In this document: one piece after another, positions 34,290 to 42,945 of the stretch
Layout: each line of letters starts with the position of its first letter
Position numbering within the stretch: position 1 is the first letter of the stretch
Assembly (NCBI RefSeq): GCF_040137905.1
Contig: NZ_JBEFDG010000071.1
Span: 1-64,000 of the forward strand
Length of the DNA stretch: 64,000 bases
Direction of reading: 5' to 3'
From: Corticimicrobacter sp040137905
Lineage (GTDB): Bacteria > Pseudomonadota > Gammaproteobacteria > Burkholderiales > Burkholderiaceae_B
Notes under the pieces: generated by a model
Databases searched by the model: none
Told to the model about the DNA's origin: nothing
The model's input: the letters and a program-made list of their open reading frames with translations, nothing else
Program-made: the position numbers and the translations under genes

Positions 34290-36152
34290 TTAGAGCGTAT
34301 CCGCTGCGTAGTCCGCCAGTCGTGAGCGTTCGCCTCGCTGCAGGGTGATGTGCCCGGAGTGCGGCCAGCCCTTGAAGCGATCCACCACGTAGGTCAGGCC
34401 CGAACTGCCCTCGGTCAGGTAGGGGGTGTCGATCTGGGCGATATTGCCCAGGCAGACGACCTTGGTGCCGGGGCCGGCGCGGGTGATCAGGGTCTTCATC
34501 TGCTTGGGCGTCAGGTTCTGCGCTTCGTCGATGATCAGGAACTTGTTGAGGAACGTGCGGCCGCGCATGAAATTTAGCGATTTGACCTTGATGCGGGAGC
34601 GGATCAGATCCATGGTGGCTGCGCGATTCCACTCGGTGCCCTGGCCGTTGCCCAGTTGGTCGCCAGCGTTGAGCACGTCAAGGTTGTCTTCGAGCGCGCC
34701 CATCCAGGGCAGCATCTTTTCCTCTTCGGTGCCGGGCAGGAAGCCGATGTCATCGCCGACAGGCACGGTGGCACGGGTGATGATGATCTCGGAATAGCGC
34801 TTGGTCTCGAGTACCTGGGCCAGGCCGCAGGCCAGCGCCAGCAGTGTCTTGCCGGTACCGGCCTGGCCCAGCAGCGACACGAAGTCGCATTCCGGGTTCA
34901 TCAGCAGGTTGAGCGCGAAGTTCTGCTCGCGGTTGCGTGCGGTGACGCCCCAGACGTTGTTCTTGGCGTGTGTGTAGTCTCGCAGTGTGGCCAGCACGGC
35001 AGTCTTGCCGCTGACTTCCTGGACCTGTGCATACAGCGGCATGTCGCCTTCGAAGTAGACGAACTGGTTGGGCAGGAACTGGGCGCAGAGCGGTCCCTGC
35101 AGCCGGTAGAAGGTGCGGCCACCCTGTTGCCAGGATTCGATGTCCTTGCCGTGCTTGTTCCAGAAACTGGCAGGCAGTTCCAGCATGCCGCTGTAGAGCA
35201 GGTCGGAGTCTTCCAGAACCTGGTCGTTGAAGTAATCCTCGGCCGCCAGCCCCAGCGCACGCGCCTTGAGGCGCATGTTGATGTCCTTGGAGACCAGCAC
35301 GACAGGTCGGTCGCCATGCTTTTGCTGCAGCGCGTGCACCACGCCCAGGATCTGGTTGTCGGCCTTGCCCATGGGCAGATCGGCCGGCAGGCTGTTGTGG
35401 ACTGCCGAGGTCTGGAAGTAGAGCCGGCCGCGGGCTTCCTTGCTGCCGAGCGCATTGAGCGGGAGGCCGGCGGTGATGTCGGCAGTCTGTCCAACCAGCT
35501 CGTCCAGCGAACGGCTGACCTGGCGGGCGTTGCGCGCCACTTCGGACATGCCTTTCTTGTTGTGATCGAGCTCTTCCAGCATCATCATGGGCAGGAAGAT
35601 GTCGTGTTCCTGGAAGCGGAACAGCGAGGATGGGTCGTGCAGCAGCACGTTGGTATCGAGCACGAACAGGGTGCGTGCCTCGGGCCTGCGCGCGGTCTTG
35701 ACGCGGGCAGCATGCTTGCCATTGGCCGGTCTTGCCTGGGAAGGCTGGGCGGGGGCTCGTTGCGCGGCCTGGACCGCTGGCCGGGTGCCGGCCTGGGCCG
35801 AGGCCTGGCTGGTGGCAGCGACTGCAACAGGTGTTGCATTTTCTCGCTGGGTTGCTGCTTCAGTGCGTTGCGCAGCCACAGGCGCAGGTGTGGACGGGGC
35901 CTGTTTGCCAGGCGCACTGGCCCTGGGGCCGGCACCGGTTTTGTCGGTGGCAGGCGAGAGCAGCAGGCCGGCGGAAGATGCCTTGCCGCGTGGTGCGACT
36001 GTGGCCGGGGCGGATTCAGGCTGAGCTGCGGGAGCGGCCAGCGCAGTCGTATCCTTCCTGGCAGGCCGGGGCTTGCGGCTGGGTTTGACTGCGGGGAGGC
36101 TGTCGGTATCGAGCAGCGTGGCGGGCTTGGTCGGCAACGGTGGCAACGGCAT
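34290..36152 (-). CDS. PhoH-family ATPase with N-terminal PIN domain
   Basis: The 620-residue protein has three parts. Residues 1 to about 155 are Ala/Pro/Thr-rich and probably disordered. A PIN ribonuclease-like domain follows (TLFVLDTNVLLHDPSS near residue 161, then EELDHNK). From about 395 comes the PhoH P-loop ATPase with LLGQAGTGKTLLALACGL and the Walker B-like IIDEAQNLTP. PIN-PhoH proteins are RNA helicase/nuclease candidates. It is the last gene of a minus-strand unit with the peroxiredoxin (three-base gap) and the Mth938-like gene. Confidence 0.9.
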   Translation of the reverse strand: MPLPPLPTKPATLLDTDSLPAVKPSRKPRPARKDTTALAAPAAQPESAPATVAPRGKASSAGLLLSPATDKTGAGPRASAPGKQAPSTPAPVAAQRTEAATQRENATPVAVAATSQASAQAGTRPAVQAAQRAPAQPSQARPANGKHAARVKTARRPEARTLFVLDTNVLLHDPSSLFRFQEHDIFLPMMMLEELDHNKKGMSEVARNARQVSRSLDELVGQTADITAGLPLNALGSKEARGRLYFQTSAVHNSLPADLPMGKADNQILGVVHALQQKHGDRPVVLVSKDINMRLKARALGLAAEDYFNDQVLEDSDLLYSGMLELPASFWNKHGKDIESWQQGGRTFYRLQGPLCAQFLPNQFVYFEGDMPLYAQVQEVSGKTAVLATLRDYTHAKNNVWGVTARNREQNFALNLLMNPECDFVSLLGQAGTGKTLLALACGLAQVLETKRYSEIIITRATVPVGDDIGFLPGTEEEKMLPWMGALEDNLDVLNAGDQLGNGQGTEWNRAATMDLIRSRIKVKSLNFMRGRTFLNKFLIIDEAQNLTPKQMKTLITRAGPGTKVVCLGNIAQIDTPYLTEGSSGLTYVVDRFKGWPHSGHITLQRGERSRLADYAADTL

Positions 36153-36155
36153 GGA

Positions 36156-36626
36156 TCAATTCCCCAGAGACTGAACTGCTTGCAGGACGGCGGCAGCATG
36201 ATCTGGCACCTTGACGCCGCGCCATTCCTGACGGAGCACACCGCTGGCGTCGATCAGGAAAGTGCTGCGTTCGATGCCTCGAACCTGTTTGCCGTACATA
36301 TTCTTCATTTTGATCACGCCATACAGCGTGCAGACGGCTTCATCGGTATCCGCAAGCAAGGCAAAAGGCAGACTTTGCTTTTCGGTGAAATTCTGGTGCG
36401 AGCGCAGGCTGTCGCGGGAAATACCCAGCACGATACAGTCCTGCGCCAGGAATTCTGGGTGCAGGTCGCGAAAATCCTGGCTTTCTGTGGTGCAGCCAGG
36501 GGTGCTGTCCTTGGGGTAGAAATACAGGACAACAGCTTTGTCGCGCAATGCCGACAGCGTGACCGGGCCTTGAGTGCCATCAATGGTGAAGTCCGGGGCT
36601 GGCTGGCCGGTGACGGGTAGTGTCAT
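36156..36626 (-). CDS. bcp: Thiol peroxidase of the Bcp/PrxQ type
   Basis: This peroxiredoxin reduces hydroperoxides in the cytoplasm using thioredoxin. The 156-residue protein has the peroxidatic Cys45 in YPKDSTPGCTTES. PrxQ enzymes usually have a resolving Cys five residues later; here that position is Gln50, so the enzyme is likely of the one-Cys subtype or uses another Cys (Cys64, Cys99). AAGGAG lies before the ATG at 36626. It is 19 bases after the Mth938-like gene and three bases before phoH. Confidence 0.92.
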   Translation of the reverse strand: MTLPVTGQPAPDFTIDGTQGPVTLSALRDKAVVLYFYPKDSTPGCTTESQDFRDLHPEFLAQDCIVLGISRDSLRSHQNFTEKQSLPFALLADTDEAVCTLYGVIKMKNMYGKQVRGIERSTFLIDASGVLRQEWRGVKVPDHAAAVLQAVQSLGN

Positions 36627-36645
36627 GGAAGGCTCCTTGTCTGGC

Positions 36646-37092
36646 TCAGGCGGGCAGCAGCGCGACGACCACGCGGCGGCCTTCGGCCATGAGGATGTTA
36701 TAGGTACGGGCGGCTGCCTGGGTGTCCATGGTTTCGACGCCGATGCCGATCTTGAAAAGCGGCTGCAGGATGCTGGGGTGAAGAAAGCGCTGGCGCGTAC
36801 CGGTGCCGACCAGCAGCACCTCGGGCGCGTCTGGCGGACGTATGGCCGATGATTCGTCAGCGTCGAGAAAAGCCATCGGATCGGCTGCAGCCTGGCGCAG
36901 GCCGGCGGCCTGCCGGAGCAGTTCGGTGGTGATCTCGTCGGCGGAGGAAACGGGCCAGTGCCCGACCTCGCCCTCGGGTCCAAAGGCCACTGCGTGTTCG
37001 AAGCGCGCCCGGTTGACCTCGATATAGCCGTCGCCGTAGGCTGTCACGGTGTTCAGCAGGGGGTTGGTGTCATTGCTCAGTTTCAATCGCAT
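36646..37092 (-). CDS. Mth938-like (DUF498) protein
   Basis: This 148-residue protein has the Mth938/NDUFAF3-type pattern, with PEVLLVGTGTRQRFLHPSI (about 90-108), GIGVETMDTQAAARTYN and a final MAEGRRVVVALLPA. In eukaryotes the family assists respiratory complex I assembly; the bacterial role is unknown. It is the first gene of the phoH operon and faces hom across about 200 bases. Confidence 0.88.
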   Translation of the reverse strand: MRLKLSNDTNPLLNTVTAYGDGYIEVNRARFEHAVAFGPEGEVGHWPVSSADEITTELLRQAAGLRQAAADPMAFLDADESSAIRPPDAPEVLLVGTGTRQRFLHPSILQPLFKIGIGVETMDTQAAARTYNILMAEGRRVVVALLPA

Positions 37093-37279
37093 GCTCCGGA
37101 AACAACGGGAACATCATAGCGTAATACGTCATGACAGAGCGATGACAGGAATTTGGCCGTTCAAGCAACGAATTGATTTGCGATAGCGCCGACCTTGCGC
37201 TAGATTATCAGGTTATCCGTTTTATCTTAATTGCCCGGTGTGTGCGGTGCGCAGCGCCTGGGGAAATCGTTCCGCAAGG

Positions 37280-37321
37280 GTGGTCTGTTGAAATGAAGCC
37301 GTGGTCTGTTGAAATGAAACC
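37280..37321 (+). repeat. 21-bp tandem duplication over the hom start codon
   Basis: The unit GTGGTCTGTTGAAATGAAGC C (37280-37300) is repeated at 37301-37321 with one change (G to A). Each copy contains an ATG in the same frame, at 37293 and 37314. The repeat encodes MKPWSVE before the conserved MKPLKVGLLG. Confidence 0.9.
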
Positions 37322-38618
37322 GCTCAAGGTCGGGTTGCTGGGTCTGGGTGTCGTCGGTGGCGGTGTCTGGAATGTACTGAATCGCAATGGCGGGGAAATT
37401 GCCCGTCGCGCAGGTCGCAGCATCGAGGTCAGTCGTATCGCCGTGCGCGACATGGCGCGGGCGCGCAGCAAGGTGGGCGACGCCACGGCCATCACGACCG
37501 ATCCTTTCGAGGTCGTGCGTGATCCAGAAATCGACATCGTGGTCGAATTGATCGGCGGCTATACGCTGGCACTTGAACTGGTCCGCGAAGCCATTGCCCA
37601 GGGCAAGCATGTCGTGACCGCCAACAAGGCGCTGCTGGCCTGCCATGGCAACGAGCTGTTTGCCGCAGCTCGCGAAAAAGGCGTGATGCTGGTGTACGAG
37701 GCTGCCGTGGCCGGTGGTATCCCCATCATCAAGGCGCTGCGCGAAGGCCTGAGCGCCAACCGGATCAACTGGCTGGCCGGCATCATCAATGGCACTACCA
37801 ATTTCATCCTGTCCGAAATGCGCAGCCGCGGGCTGTCGTTCGAGGCTGCGCTGGCCGATGCCCAGCGCCTGGGCTACGCCGAGGCCGATCCGACCTTTGA
37901 TATCGAGGGTGTCGATGCCGCGCACAAGCTGACTTTGCTGGCATCGATGGCCTTCGGCGTACCGGTGCAGTTCGACCGCGCCCATGTCGAGGGCATCAGC
38001 AAGCTGGCGCAGGAAGATATCGTCCACGCTGAAAACCTGGGTTATCGCATCAAGCTGCTGGGCATCACCAAGCTGCGTCCCGACGGTATCGAGCTGCGCG
38101 TGCATCCGACCCTGATTCCCGAGGGCCGGCTGCTGGCCAATGTCGAAGGTGCCATGAATGCCGTGCTGGTGCATGGCGATGCCGTAGGCCCCACGCTTTA
38201 CTACGGCCAGGGCGCAGGCGAAGAGCCGACGGCATCGGCCGTGATCGCCGACCTGGTCGATGTGGCGCGCCTGCAGGGGGCCGCGCCGGAGCAACGGGTG
38301 CCGTACCTGGCGTTCCAGCATGATGCCATGGCAGACACGCCCATTCTTCCGATCGAGGATGTCCGCACGGCGTACTACCTGCGCCTGCATGTCGATGACC
38401 AGCCGGGCGTGCTGGCCGATATCGCCCGGATCCTGGCCGAGGCCGAGATTTCCATCGGCTCGATGATCCAGCGCCCGCATGGTGATTCCGGTGCCGATAT
38501 CATTTTCCTGACCCATCAGGCCGTCGAGCGCGACGTCAACCGGGCCATCGGCCTGATCGAGCAATTGCCGCAGGTCCGCTCCAGCGTGACCCGGATTCGT
38601 ATGGAAAACCTGGCATGA
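37293..38618 (+). CDS. hom: Homoserine dehydrogenase
   Basis: Hom reduces aspartate semialdehyde to homoserine for threonine and methionine. From ATG 37293 it is 441 residues, and from ATG 37314 it is 434, the usual family length. It has the NAD(P) motif GLGVVGGGVWNVL, the catalytic-domain segments TANKALLA and AGIINGTTNFIL, and a C-terminal ACT domain (YYLRLHVDDQPGVLADIARIL, about 350-430) expected to bind threonine for feedback control. AAGGG at 37276-37280 favours the first ATG. Its last four bases overlap thrC. Confidence 0.96.
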   Translation: MKPWSVEMKPLKVGLLGLGVVGGGVWNVLNRNGGEIARRAGRSIEVSRIAVRDMARARSKVGDATAITTDPFEVVRDPEIDIVVELIGGYTLALELVREAIAQGKHVVTANKALLACHGNELFAAAREKGVMLVYEAAVAGGIPIIKALREGLSANRINWLAGIINGTTNFILSEMRSRGLSFEAALADAQRLGYAEADPTFDIEGVDAAHKLTLLASMAFGVPVQFDRAHVEGISKLAQEDIVHAENLGYRIKLLGITKLRPDGIELRVHPTLIPEGRLLANVEGAMNAVLVHGDAVGPTLYYGQGAGEEPTASAVIADLVDVARLQGAAPEQRVPYLAFQHDAMADTPILPIEDVRTAYYLRLHVDDQPGVLADIARILAEAEISIGSMIQRPHGDSGADIIFLTHQAVERDVNRAIGLIEQLPQVRSSVTRIRMENLA

Positions 38619-40027
38619 AGTACCTCTCCACGCGTGGCGGCATGGTGCCGCAGTCCTTTTCCGATGTCCTGCTCGAGGGGCTGGCCCCCGACGGCGGTCT
38701 GGCGATGCCGGAAACGCTGCCGGACATTCGCCCGCATCTCTCTGCCTGGGCCAGCCTGGGCTATGCCGAGCTGGCTGCCGAGGTGTTGGGACTGTTTGCC
38801 GACGATATCCCGTCAGCCGATCTGCGTCGCCTGACAGCCGATGCCTATCGCGAAGGCGTGTTCTCCAGTGCGGCCATCGTGCCGCTCAAGCCGCTGCCCG
38901 GCTACGCAGGCGGCGGCCTGACACTGCTGGGGTTGTCCGAAGGGCCGACGCTGGCCTTCAAGGACATGGCCATGCAGTTCCTGGGCCAGGTCTTCGAGTA
39001 TGTGCTGGGCCAGCGCGGCCAGCAGATCAATATCCTGGGGGCCACTTCCGGCGATACCGGATCGGCGGCCGAGTATGCGTTGCGCGGCAAGCGCAATGTG
39101 GCGGTCTACATGCTGTCGCCGCATGGCCTGATGAGCCCGTTCCAGCGGGCGCAGATGTATTCGCTGCAGGATGCCAACATCCACAACATTGCGGTGCATG
39201 GCATGTTCGACGACTGCCAGGACATCGTCAAGCAACTGGCCGGCGATCTCGATTTTCGCCGTCGCTACCAGATCGGTGCGGTCAACTCGATCAACTGGGC
39301 CCGGATCGCTGCCCAGGTGGTGTATTACATCCACGGCTGGCTGCGTGCCAATGTTGCGGGCGGCGAAGTATCGTTTGCCGTACCGTCCGGCAATTTCGGC
39401 AACATCCTGGCCGGCCATATTGCTCGCAGCATGGGGCTGCCGATCCGGCGGCTGGTACTGGCCACCAACGAAAACAACGTACTGGAAGAGTTTTTCCGCA
39501 CCGGGATCTATCGCCCTCGCGCCAGTGCCCAGACCTACGTCACGTCCAGCCCGTCGATGGATATCTCCAAGGCGTCCAATTTCGAGCGTTTCGTCTACGA
39601 TCTGGTGGGCCGCGATCCCGAGCGGGTGCGGGCGCTGTGGGCACAGCTGGCAGCGGAAGGGCAGTTCGATCTGTCGGCCGAGCAGCCTCGTTTCGAGCGC
39701 GAGTTCGGCTTTGTGTCCGGCTCCAGTAGCCACCAGGATCGCCTGGAGACGATCCGCGCGGTGCATGCCGCGTCTGGCGTGGTGATCGATCCGCATACGG
39801 CCGATGCCGCCAAGGTCGCGGCCAGTCATGTCGAGGCCGGTGTACCGATGCTGGTGCTCGAGACGGCCTTGCCGGCCAAGTTCTCTGCCACCATTGTCGA
39901 GGCCATCGGCATCGAACCGGCGCGTCCCGCCGCCCTGGCGGAACTTGAGCAACTGCCGCAGCGTGTCGAGGTGATGAACAACGATGCGCAGGCCGTGCGA
40001 CGCTATATCGAGGCGCACGCTGGCTGA
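38615..40027 (+). CDS. thrC: Threonine synthase
   Basis: ThrC converts O-phosphohomoserine to threonine with pyridoxal phosphate. The 470-residue protein opens MKYLSTRGG and has the PLP-lysine segment GPTLAFKDMAMQFLG (about 108-122) and the phosphate loop GATSGDTGSAA. It is the long, class-I form. The ATG is joined to the hom stop in ATGA. thrB is not in the cluster. Confidence 0.97.
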   Translation: MKYLSTRGGMVPQSFSDVLLEGLAPDGGLAMPETLPDIRPHLSAWASLGYAELAAEVLGLFADDIPSADLRRLTADAYREGVFSSAAIVPLKPLPGYAGGGLTLLGLSEGPTLAFKDMAMQFLGQVFEYVLGQRGQQINILGATSGDTGSAAEYALRGKRNVAVYMLSPHGLMSPFQRAQMYSLQDANIHNIAVHGMFDDCQDIVKQLAGDLDFRRRYQIGAVNSINWARIAAQVVYYIHGWLRANVAGGEVSFAVPSGNFGNILAGHIARSMGLPIRRLVLATNENNVLEEFFRTGIYRPRASAQTYVTSSPSMDISKASNFERFVYDLVGRDPERVRALWAQLAAEGQFDLSAEQPRFEREFGFVSGSSSHQDRLETIRAVHAASGVVIDPHTADAAKVAASHVEAGVPMLVLETALPAKFSATIVEAIGIEPARPAALAELEQLPQRVEVMNNDAQAVRRYIEAHAG

Positions 40028-40081
40028 TGCAACAAAACATCACTCAGGCATTTCTGCAAGCTGAGAATATCTCCCCGGATC

Positions 40082-40633
40082 ATGGGTATGGAATTTTATT
40101 TTATCGACAGTCTGCTTGCCGCTGGCGGTGATGTTATCGATATCCGGGATCCCAAAGGAAGGATATCCTCGTACTTCATATGGGGCGAGGGAGATGGGGC
40201 GTTTCTTGGCTTCACGACCCTGGAAGGGATCGCTCAGGAAAATATAGAATATTCAAATCTCCTGGAGGCCGATTATCTTTCCGCCAATATCGGGGTGCCT
40301 GTTTTTTCGGAAAGAGCCATGCGTGAAATTGAGGAATTCGCCCCAGGCAGCCTGGAATGGGCCAGAATAAGGATTGCATGCGAGGAGCATGTCACGGATT
40401 TTTATCTGTGCAGGACAAATGATTTTCTGGATATTGTCGACAAGGAAGCCTCTTCCTTCAGGATGTTGAGGGATGGTGACTTTATCCTGGAAAAAGCAGT
40501 CTATAAAGGCAATCCAGGTGATGGTTTTCTGATTGTGCGCGATTCAGAGTTCAAGACGCAGATGCTGGTGTCCCGACGCTTCATGGACTTCTGCCGCGAA
40601 AGGAAATTGAAAATCGATTTTCGAAAAGCCTGA
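40082..40633 (+). CDS. Imm11/DUF1629-like protein
   Basis: The 183-residue protein resembles the MXAN_0049-type Imm11 (DUF1629) immunity family in order of motifs: a central FSERAMREI segment, then TDFYLCRTNDFLDIVDKEASSF, then FLIVRDSEFKTQMLVSRRFMDFC and the closing KIDFRKA. The start may be ATG 40082 or 40088; neither has a strong ribosome-binding site. Its GC is lower than thrC upstream (two 60-base stretches I counted gave about 52 and 45 percent against about 60). No toxin gene is adjacent, so it is likely an orphan immunity gene. Confidence 0.6.
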   Translation: MGMEFYFIDSLLAAGGDVIDIRDPKGRISSYFIWGEGDGAFLGFTTLEGIAQENIEYSNLLEADYLSANIGVPVFSERAMREIEEFAPGSLEWARIRIACEEHVTDFYLCRTNDFLDIVDKEASSFRMLRDGDFILEKAVYKGNPGDGFLIVRDSEFKTQMLVSRRFMDFCRERKLKIDFRKA

Positions 40634-40662
40634 AATAAAGCATTTATTCACTTCCGGCTTTT
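40623..40662. terminator. Weak hairpin between the Imm11-like gene and hpnE
   Basis: AAAAGCC pairs with GGCTTTT across a 23-base AT-rich loop at the convergent ends of the two genes. The stem is short, so this is tentative. Confidence 0.4.
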
Positions 40663-40673
40663 CCGAACGATGA

Positions 40674-42053
40674 CTATGTCTTGATGCCGTTCAGCCAGGC
40701 ATGAAGCTCCTGCGCAGCCTGTTTGCCGCTGCGTACCGCACCTTCGAGAACGCCGGGATAGCCGGTGTCCGTCCAGTCACCTGCCAGTCGCAGCCCTGGC
40801 CAGTGCGTGGCCGTAGCAGGACGCACCAGCCCGGGCCGGGCGGTGAATGTCGCCTTTTTCTCGATCATCAGGGCATGCTCGATCACCTCGGGCATCGGGC
40901 CTGGACTGCGGGGGTGGCGGGCGACCTGTTCGCGAACCTGTTCTTCCAGGCGGGCGATTGCCAGTTCGCGGGGCCGCTCCAGCAGGGCTTGGGCAGCGCT
41001 GACGACCACGGCCAGTTCCGTGCCGCTGCCCGCTGCCTTGCTGCCGGCGGTGGCAGCCTGAAGCAGTTGTGTGCGGTCGAAAAGCCACTGGCCGTCATGA
41101 CCACGCTCATGGTCTTCCCACAGCATGAGCATCGGTGCCGGCAACTTCCAGGGTTTGGCCAGCTTGAAATACAGCGTGGCGATGGGCTGGGTGTCGAATG
41201 CATTGAGACGGGCCAGCAGGGCATTGTCGCCACAGTCGTGCAGCAGGCGATGCGCGTTGTGTGGCGGGATGGCGGCGATGACGCCATCGAATATCGTGGG
41301 AAACTGGTCGAGTCGCAGGCCGTGGGCCAGTTCCAGGTGAACCTTGCGGATGGTATGGCCAAAACGGATGTCGGCACTTTGCGCGATGGTGTCGGGCCAG
41401 AGGGCCGACAGATCGCGGGCCGGCAGCAGCAGATCCGAGTCATGGCGCGAGCCGCCCAGACTGTCGCGCAGTACGGTGGCAAAGAGTGCCGCCGAGGCTT
41501 TGGCTGGCAAGGTGTTCATGGCGGCCATGCAAAGCGGATGCCAGAGCCGTTGGCACAGCCTTTCGGGCTGGTGCAGCCGCTGCAGCAGACCGGAGACGGT
41601 TTCCTGGGCGGGAGCCTGCCAGCGGGCACCCTTGAGCGTCAGCAGCAGGCGGATGGCGGCAAGGCGTTCGGACCAGTTCAGACCGTCTGCTTCCAGCAAT
41701 GCGGCCAATGCATGCCAGGGGGCAGGCCAGCGGGGGGCTCGCAGGCCGAAGCTGCCGTCGGCACTGCCCAGTTGCAGCGGCAGGCGCAGCAAGGCCTTGT
41801 CTGGATTGATGCCGATACTCTGCATCAGGGCCAGCGTTTCGCGGTAGGCACCCAGCAGGATATGCTGGCCGTTGTCGAGTGGATGGTCGAAGCCGGTCGA
41901 GGAGGGCAGGCGCCGGGCCCGGCCGCCGGCCTGATGGGCGGCTTCGAATACGGTCACGCGGCATCCCAGTTCCTGCAGGGTGGCCGTGGCCGCCAGGCCG
42001 GCCCAGCCGGCACCGATGACAGCGATATGTAGGGAATCCGTGGCGTGCGACAT
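40674..42053 (-). CDS. hpnE: Hydroxysqualene dehydroxylase HpnE
   Basis: HpnE reduces hydroxysqualene to squalene with FAD, the last step of the bacterial HpnCDE squalene route. The 459-residue protein has the FAD-binding N-terminus IAVIGAGWAGLAATATLQELG with EAAHQAGGRARR, and a C-terminal GLRLAGDWTDTGYPGVLEGAVRSG, as in amine-oxidase-like flavoproteins. It begins 28 bases after hpnD and ends the operon. Confidence 0.94.
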   Translation of the reverse strand: MSHATDSLHIAVIGAGWAGLAATATLQELGCRVTVFEAAHQAGGRARRLPSSTGFDHPLDNGQHILLGAYRETLALMQSIGINPDKALLRLPLQLGSADGSFGLRAPRWPAPWHALAALLEADGLNWSERLAAIRLLLTLKGARWQAPAQETVSGLLQRLHQPERLCQRLWHPLCMAAMNTLPAKASAALFATVLRDSLGGSRHDSDLLLPARDLSALWPDTIAQSADIRFGHTIRKVHLELAHGLRLDQFPTIFDGVIAAIPPHNAHRLLHDCGDNALLARLNAFDTQPIATLYFKLAKPWKLPAPMLMLWEDHERGHDGQWLFDRTQLLQAATAGSKAAGSGTELAVVVSAAQALLERPRELAIARLEEQVREQVARHPRSPGPMPEVIEHALMIEKKATFTARPGLVRPATATHWPGLRLAGDWTDTGYPGVLEGAVRSGKQAAQELHAWLNGIKT

Positions 42054-42081
42054 GGCAGTCTCGTGTAATGGGGAGGCAGGG

Positions 42082-42945
42082 TCAGCGCGACAGGCGGCGG
42101 ATCAGACTGCGGCCACCGCTGACCCAGACTCGCCAGGCCAGGAAAAGTTTGCGCAGTGGCGTGAGGGCGATACGCTGGTGCAGGACCTGCCAGTTTTCGC
42201 GTTCGATCTCATCGAGCAGGGCATGGTAGATGGCTGCCATCATCAGACCGGGACGCTGTGCCCGGCGGTCTGCCTCGGGCAGCAACTGTACGGCTTCGCG
42301 GTAGGCTTGCCGTGCTCGCTCGGCCTGGAATGCCATGAGTGCCGAGAACTGTTCGGAATAGCGGCCATTGATGATGTCGGCCGCCTTGACGCCAAAGCGC
42401 TGCAGATCGTCGATGGGCAGGTAGATCCTGTCGCGCCGGGCATCGTCGCCGATGTCGCGGATGATGTTGGTGAGCTGGAAGGCCAGTCCCAGCTTTTCTG
42501 CATACAGCAGCGTGGCCGGCTCGGTATGGCCGAAAATGGCGGCGGACATTTCGCCGACGACGCCAGCCGCATGCCAGCAGTATTTTTTCAGGCCGGCATA
42601 GTCGAGGTAGCGGCTCTGGTCGAGGTCCATTTCCATGCCATCGACGACGGCCAGCAGCTTGTCCTTCTCCAGCCCGTAGACATGAATATGCGGTGCCAGC
42701 GCCTGGGTGACGGGATGTTCGGCACGACCTTCGTACATGGCCGCGATCTGTTCGCGCCACCAGGCCAGCTTGATGCGGGCCAGTGACGGGTCCGTGCACT
42801 CGTCCACCACGTCGTCCACTTCGCGGCAGTAGGCATACAGGGCCGTGATGGCGCGCCGCCGTTCGGGCGGCAGGAACAGGAAGGCGTAATAGAAGCTCGA
42901 ACCGCTGCGGGCGGCTTTGTCCTGGCAGTATTCGTCGGGAGTCAT
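42082..42945 (-). CDS. hpnD: Presqualene diphosphate synthase HpnD
   Basis: HpnD joins two FPP molecules to presqualene diphosphate. The 287-residue protein has the two aspartate-rich motifs of the squalene/phytoene synthase fold, YCREVDDVVDE (about 40-50) and NIIRDIGDDARR (about 158-169). I start it at ATG 42945, which overlaps the hpnC stop as ATGA; a GTG eight codons upstream is less likely. It is the middle gene of hpnC-hpnD-hpnE. Confidence 0.95.
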   Translation of the reverse strand: MTPDEYCQDKAARSGSSFYYAFLFLPPERRRAITALYAYCREVDDVVDECTDPSLARIKLAWWREQIAAMYEGRAEHPVTQALAPHIHVYGLEKDKLLAVVDGMEMDLDQSRYLDYAGLKKYCWHAAGVVGEMSAAIFGHTEPATLLYAEKLGLAFQLTNIIRDIGDDARRDRIYLPIDDLQRFGVKAADIINGRYSEQFSALMAFQAERARQAYREAVQLLPEADRRAQRPGLMMAAIYHALLDEIERENWQVLHQRIALTPLRKLFLAWRVWVSGGRSLIRRLSR

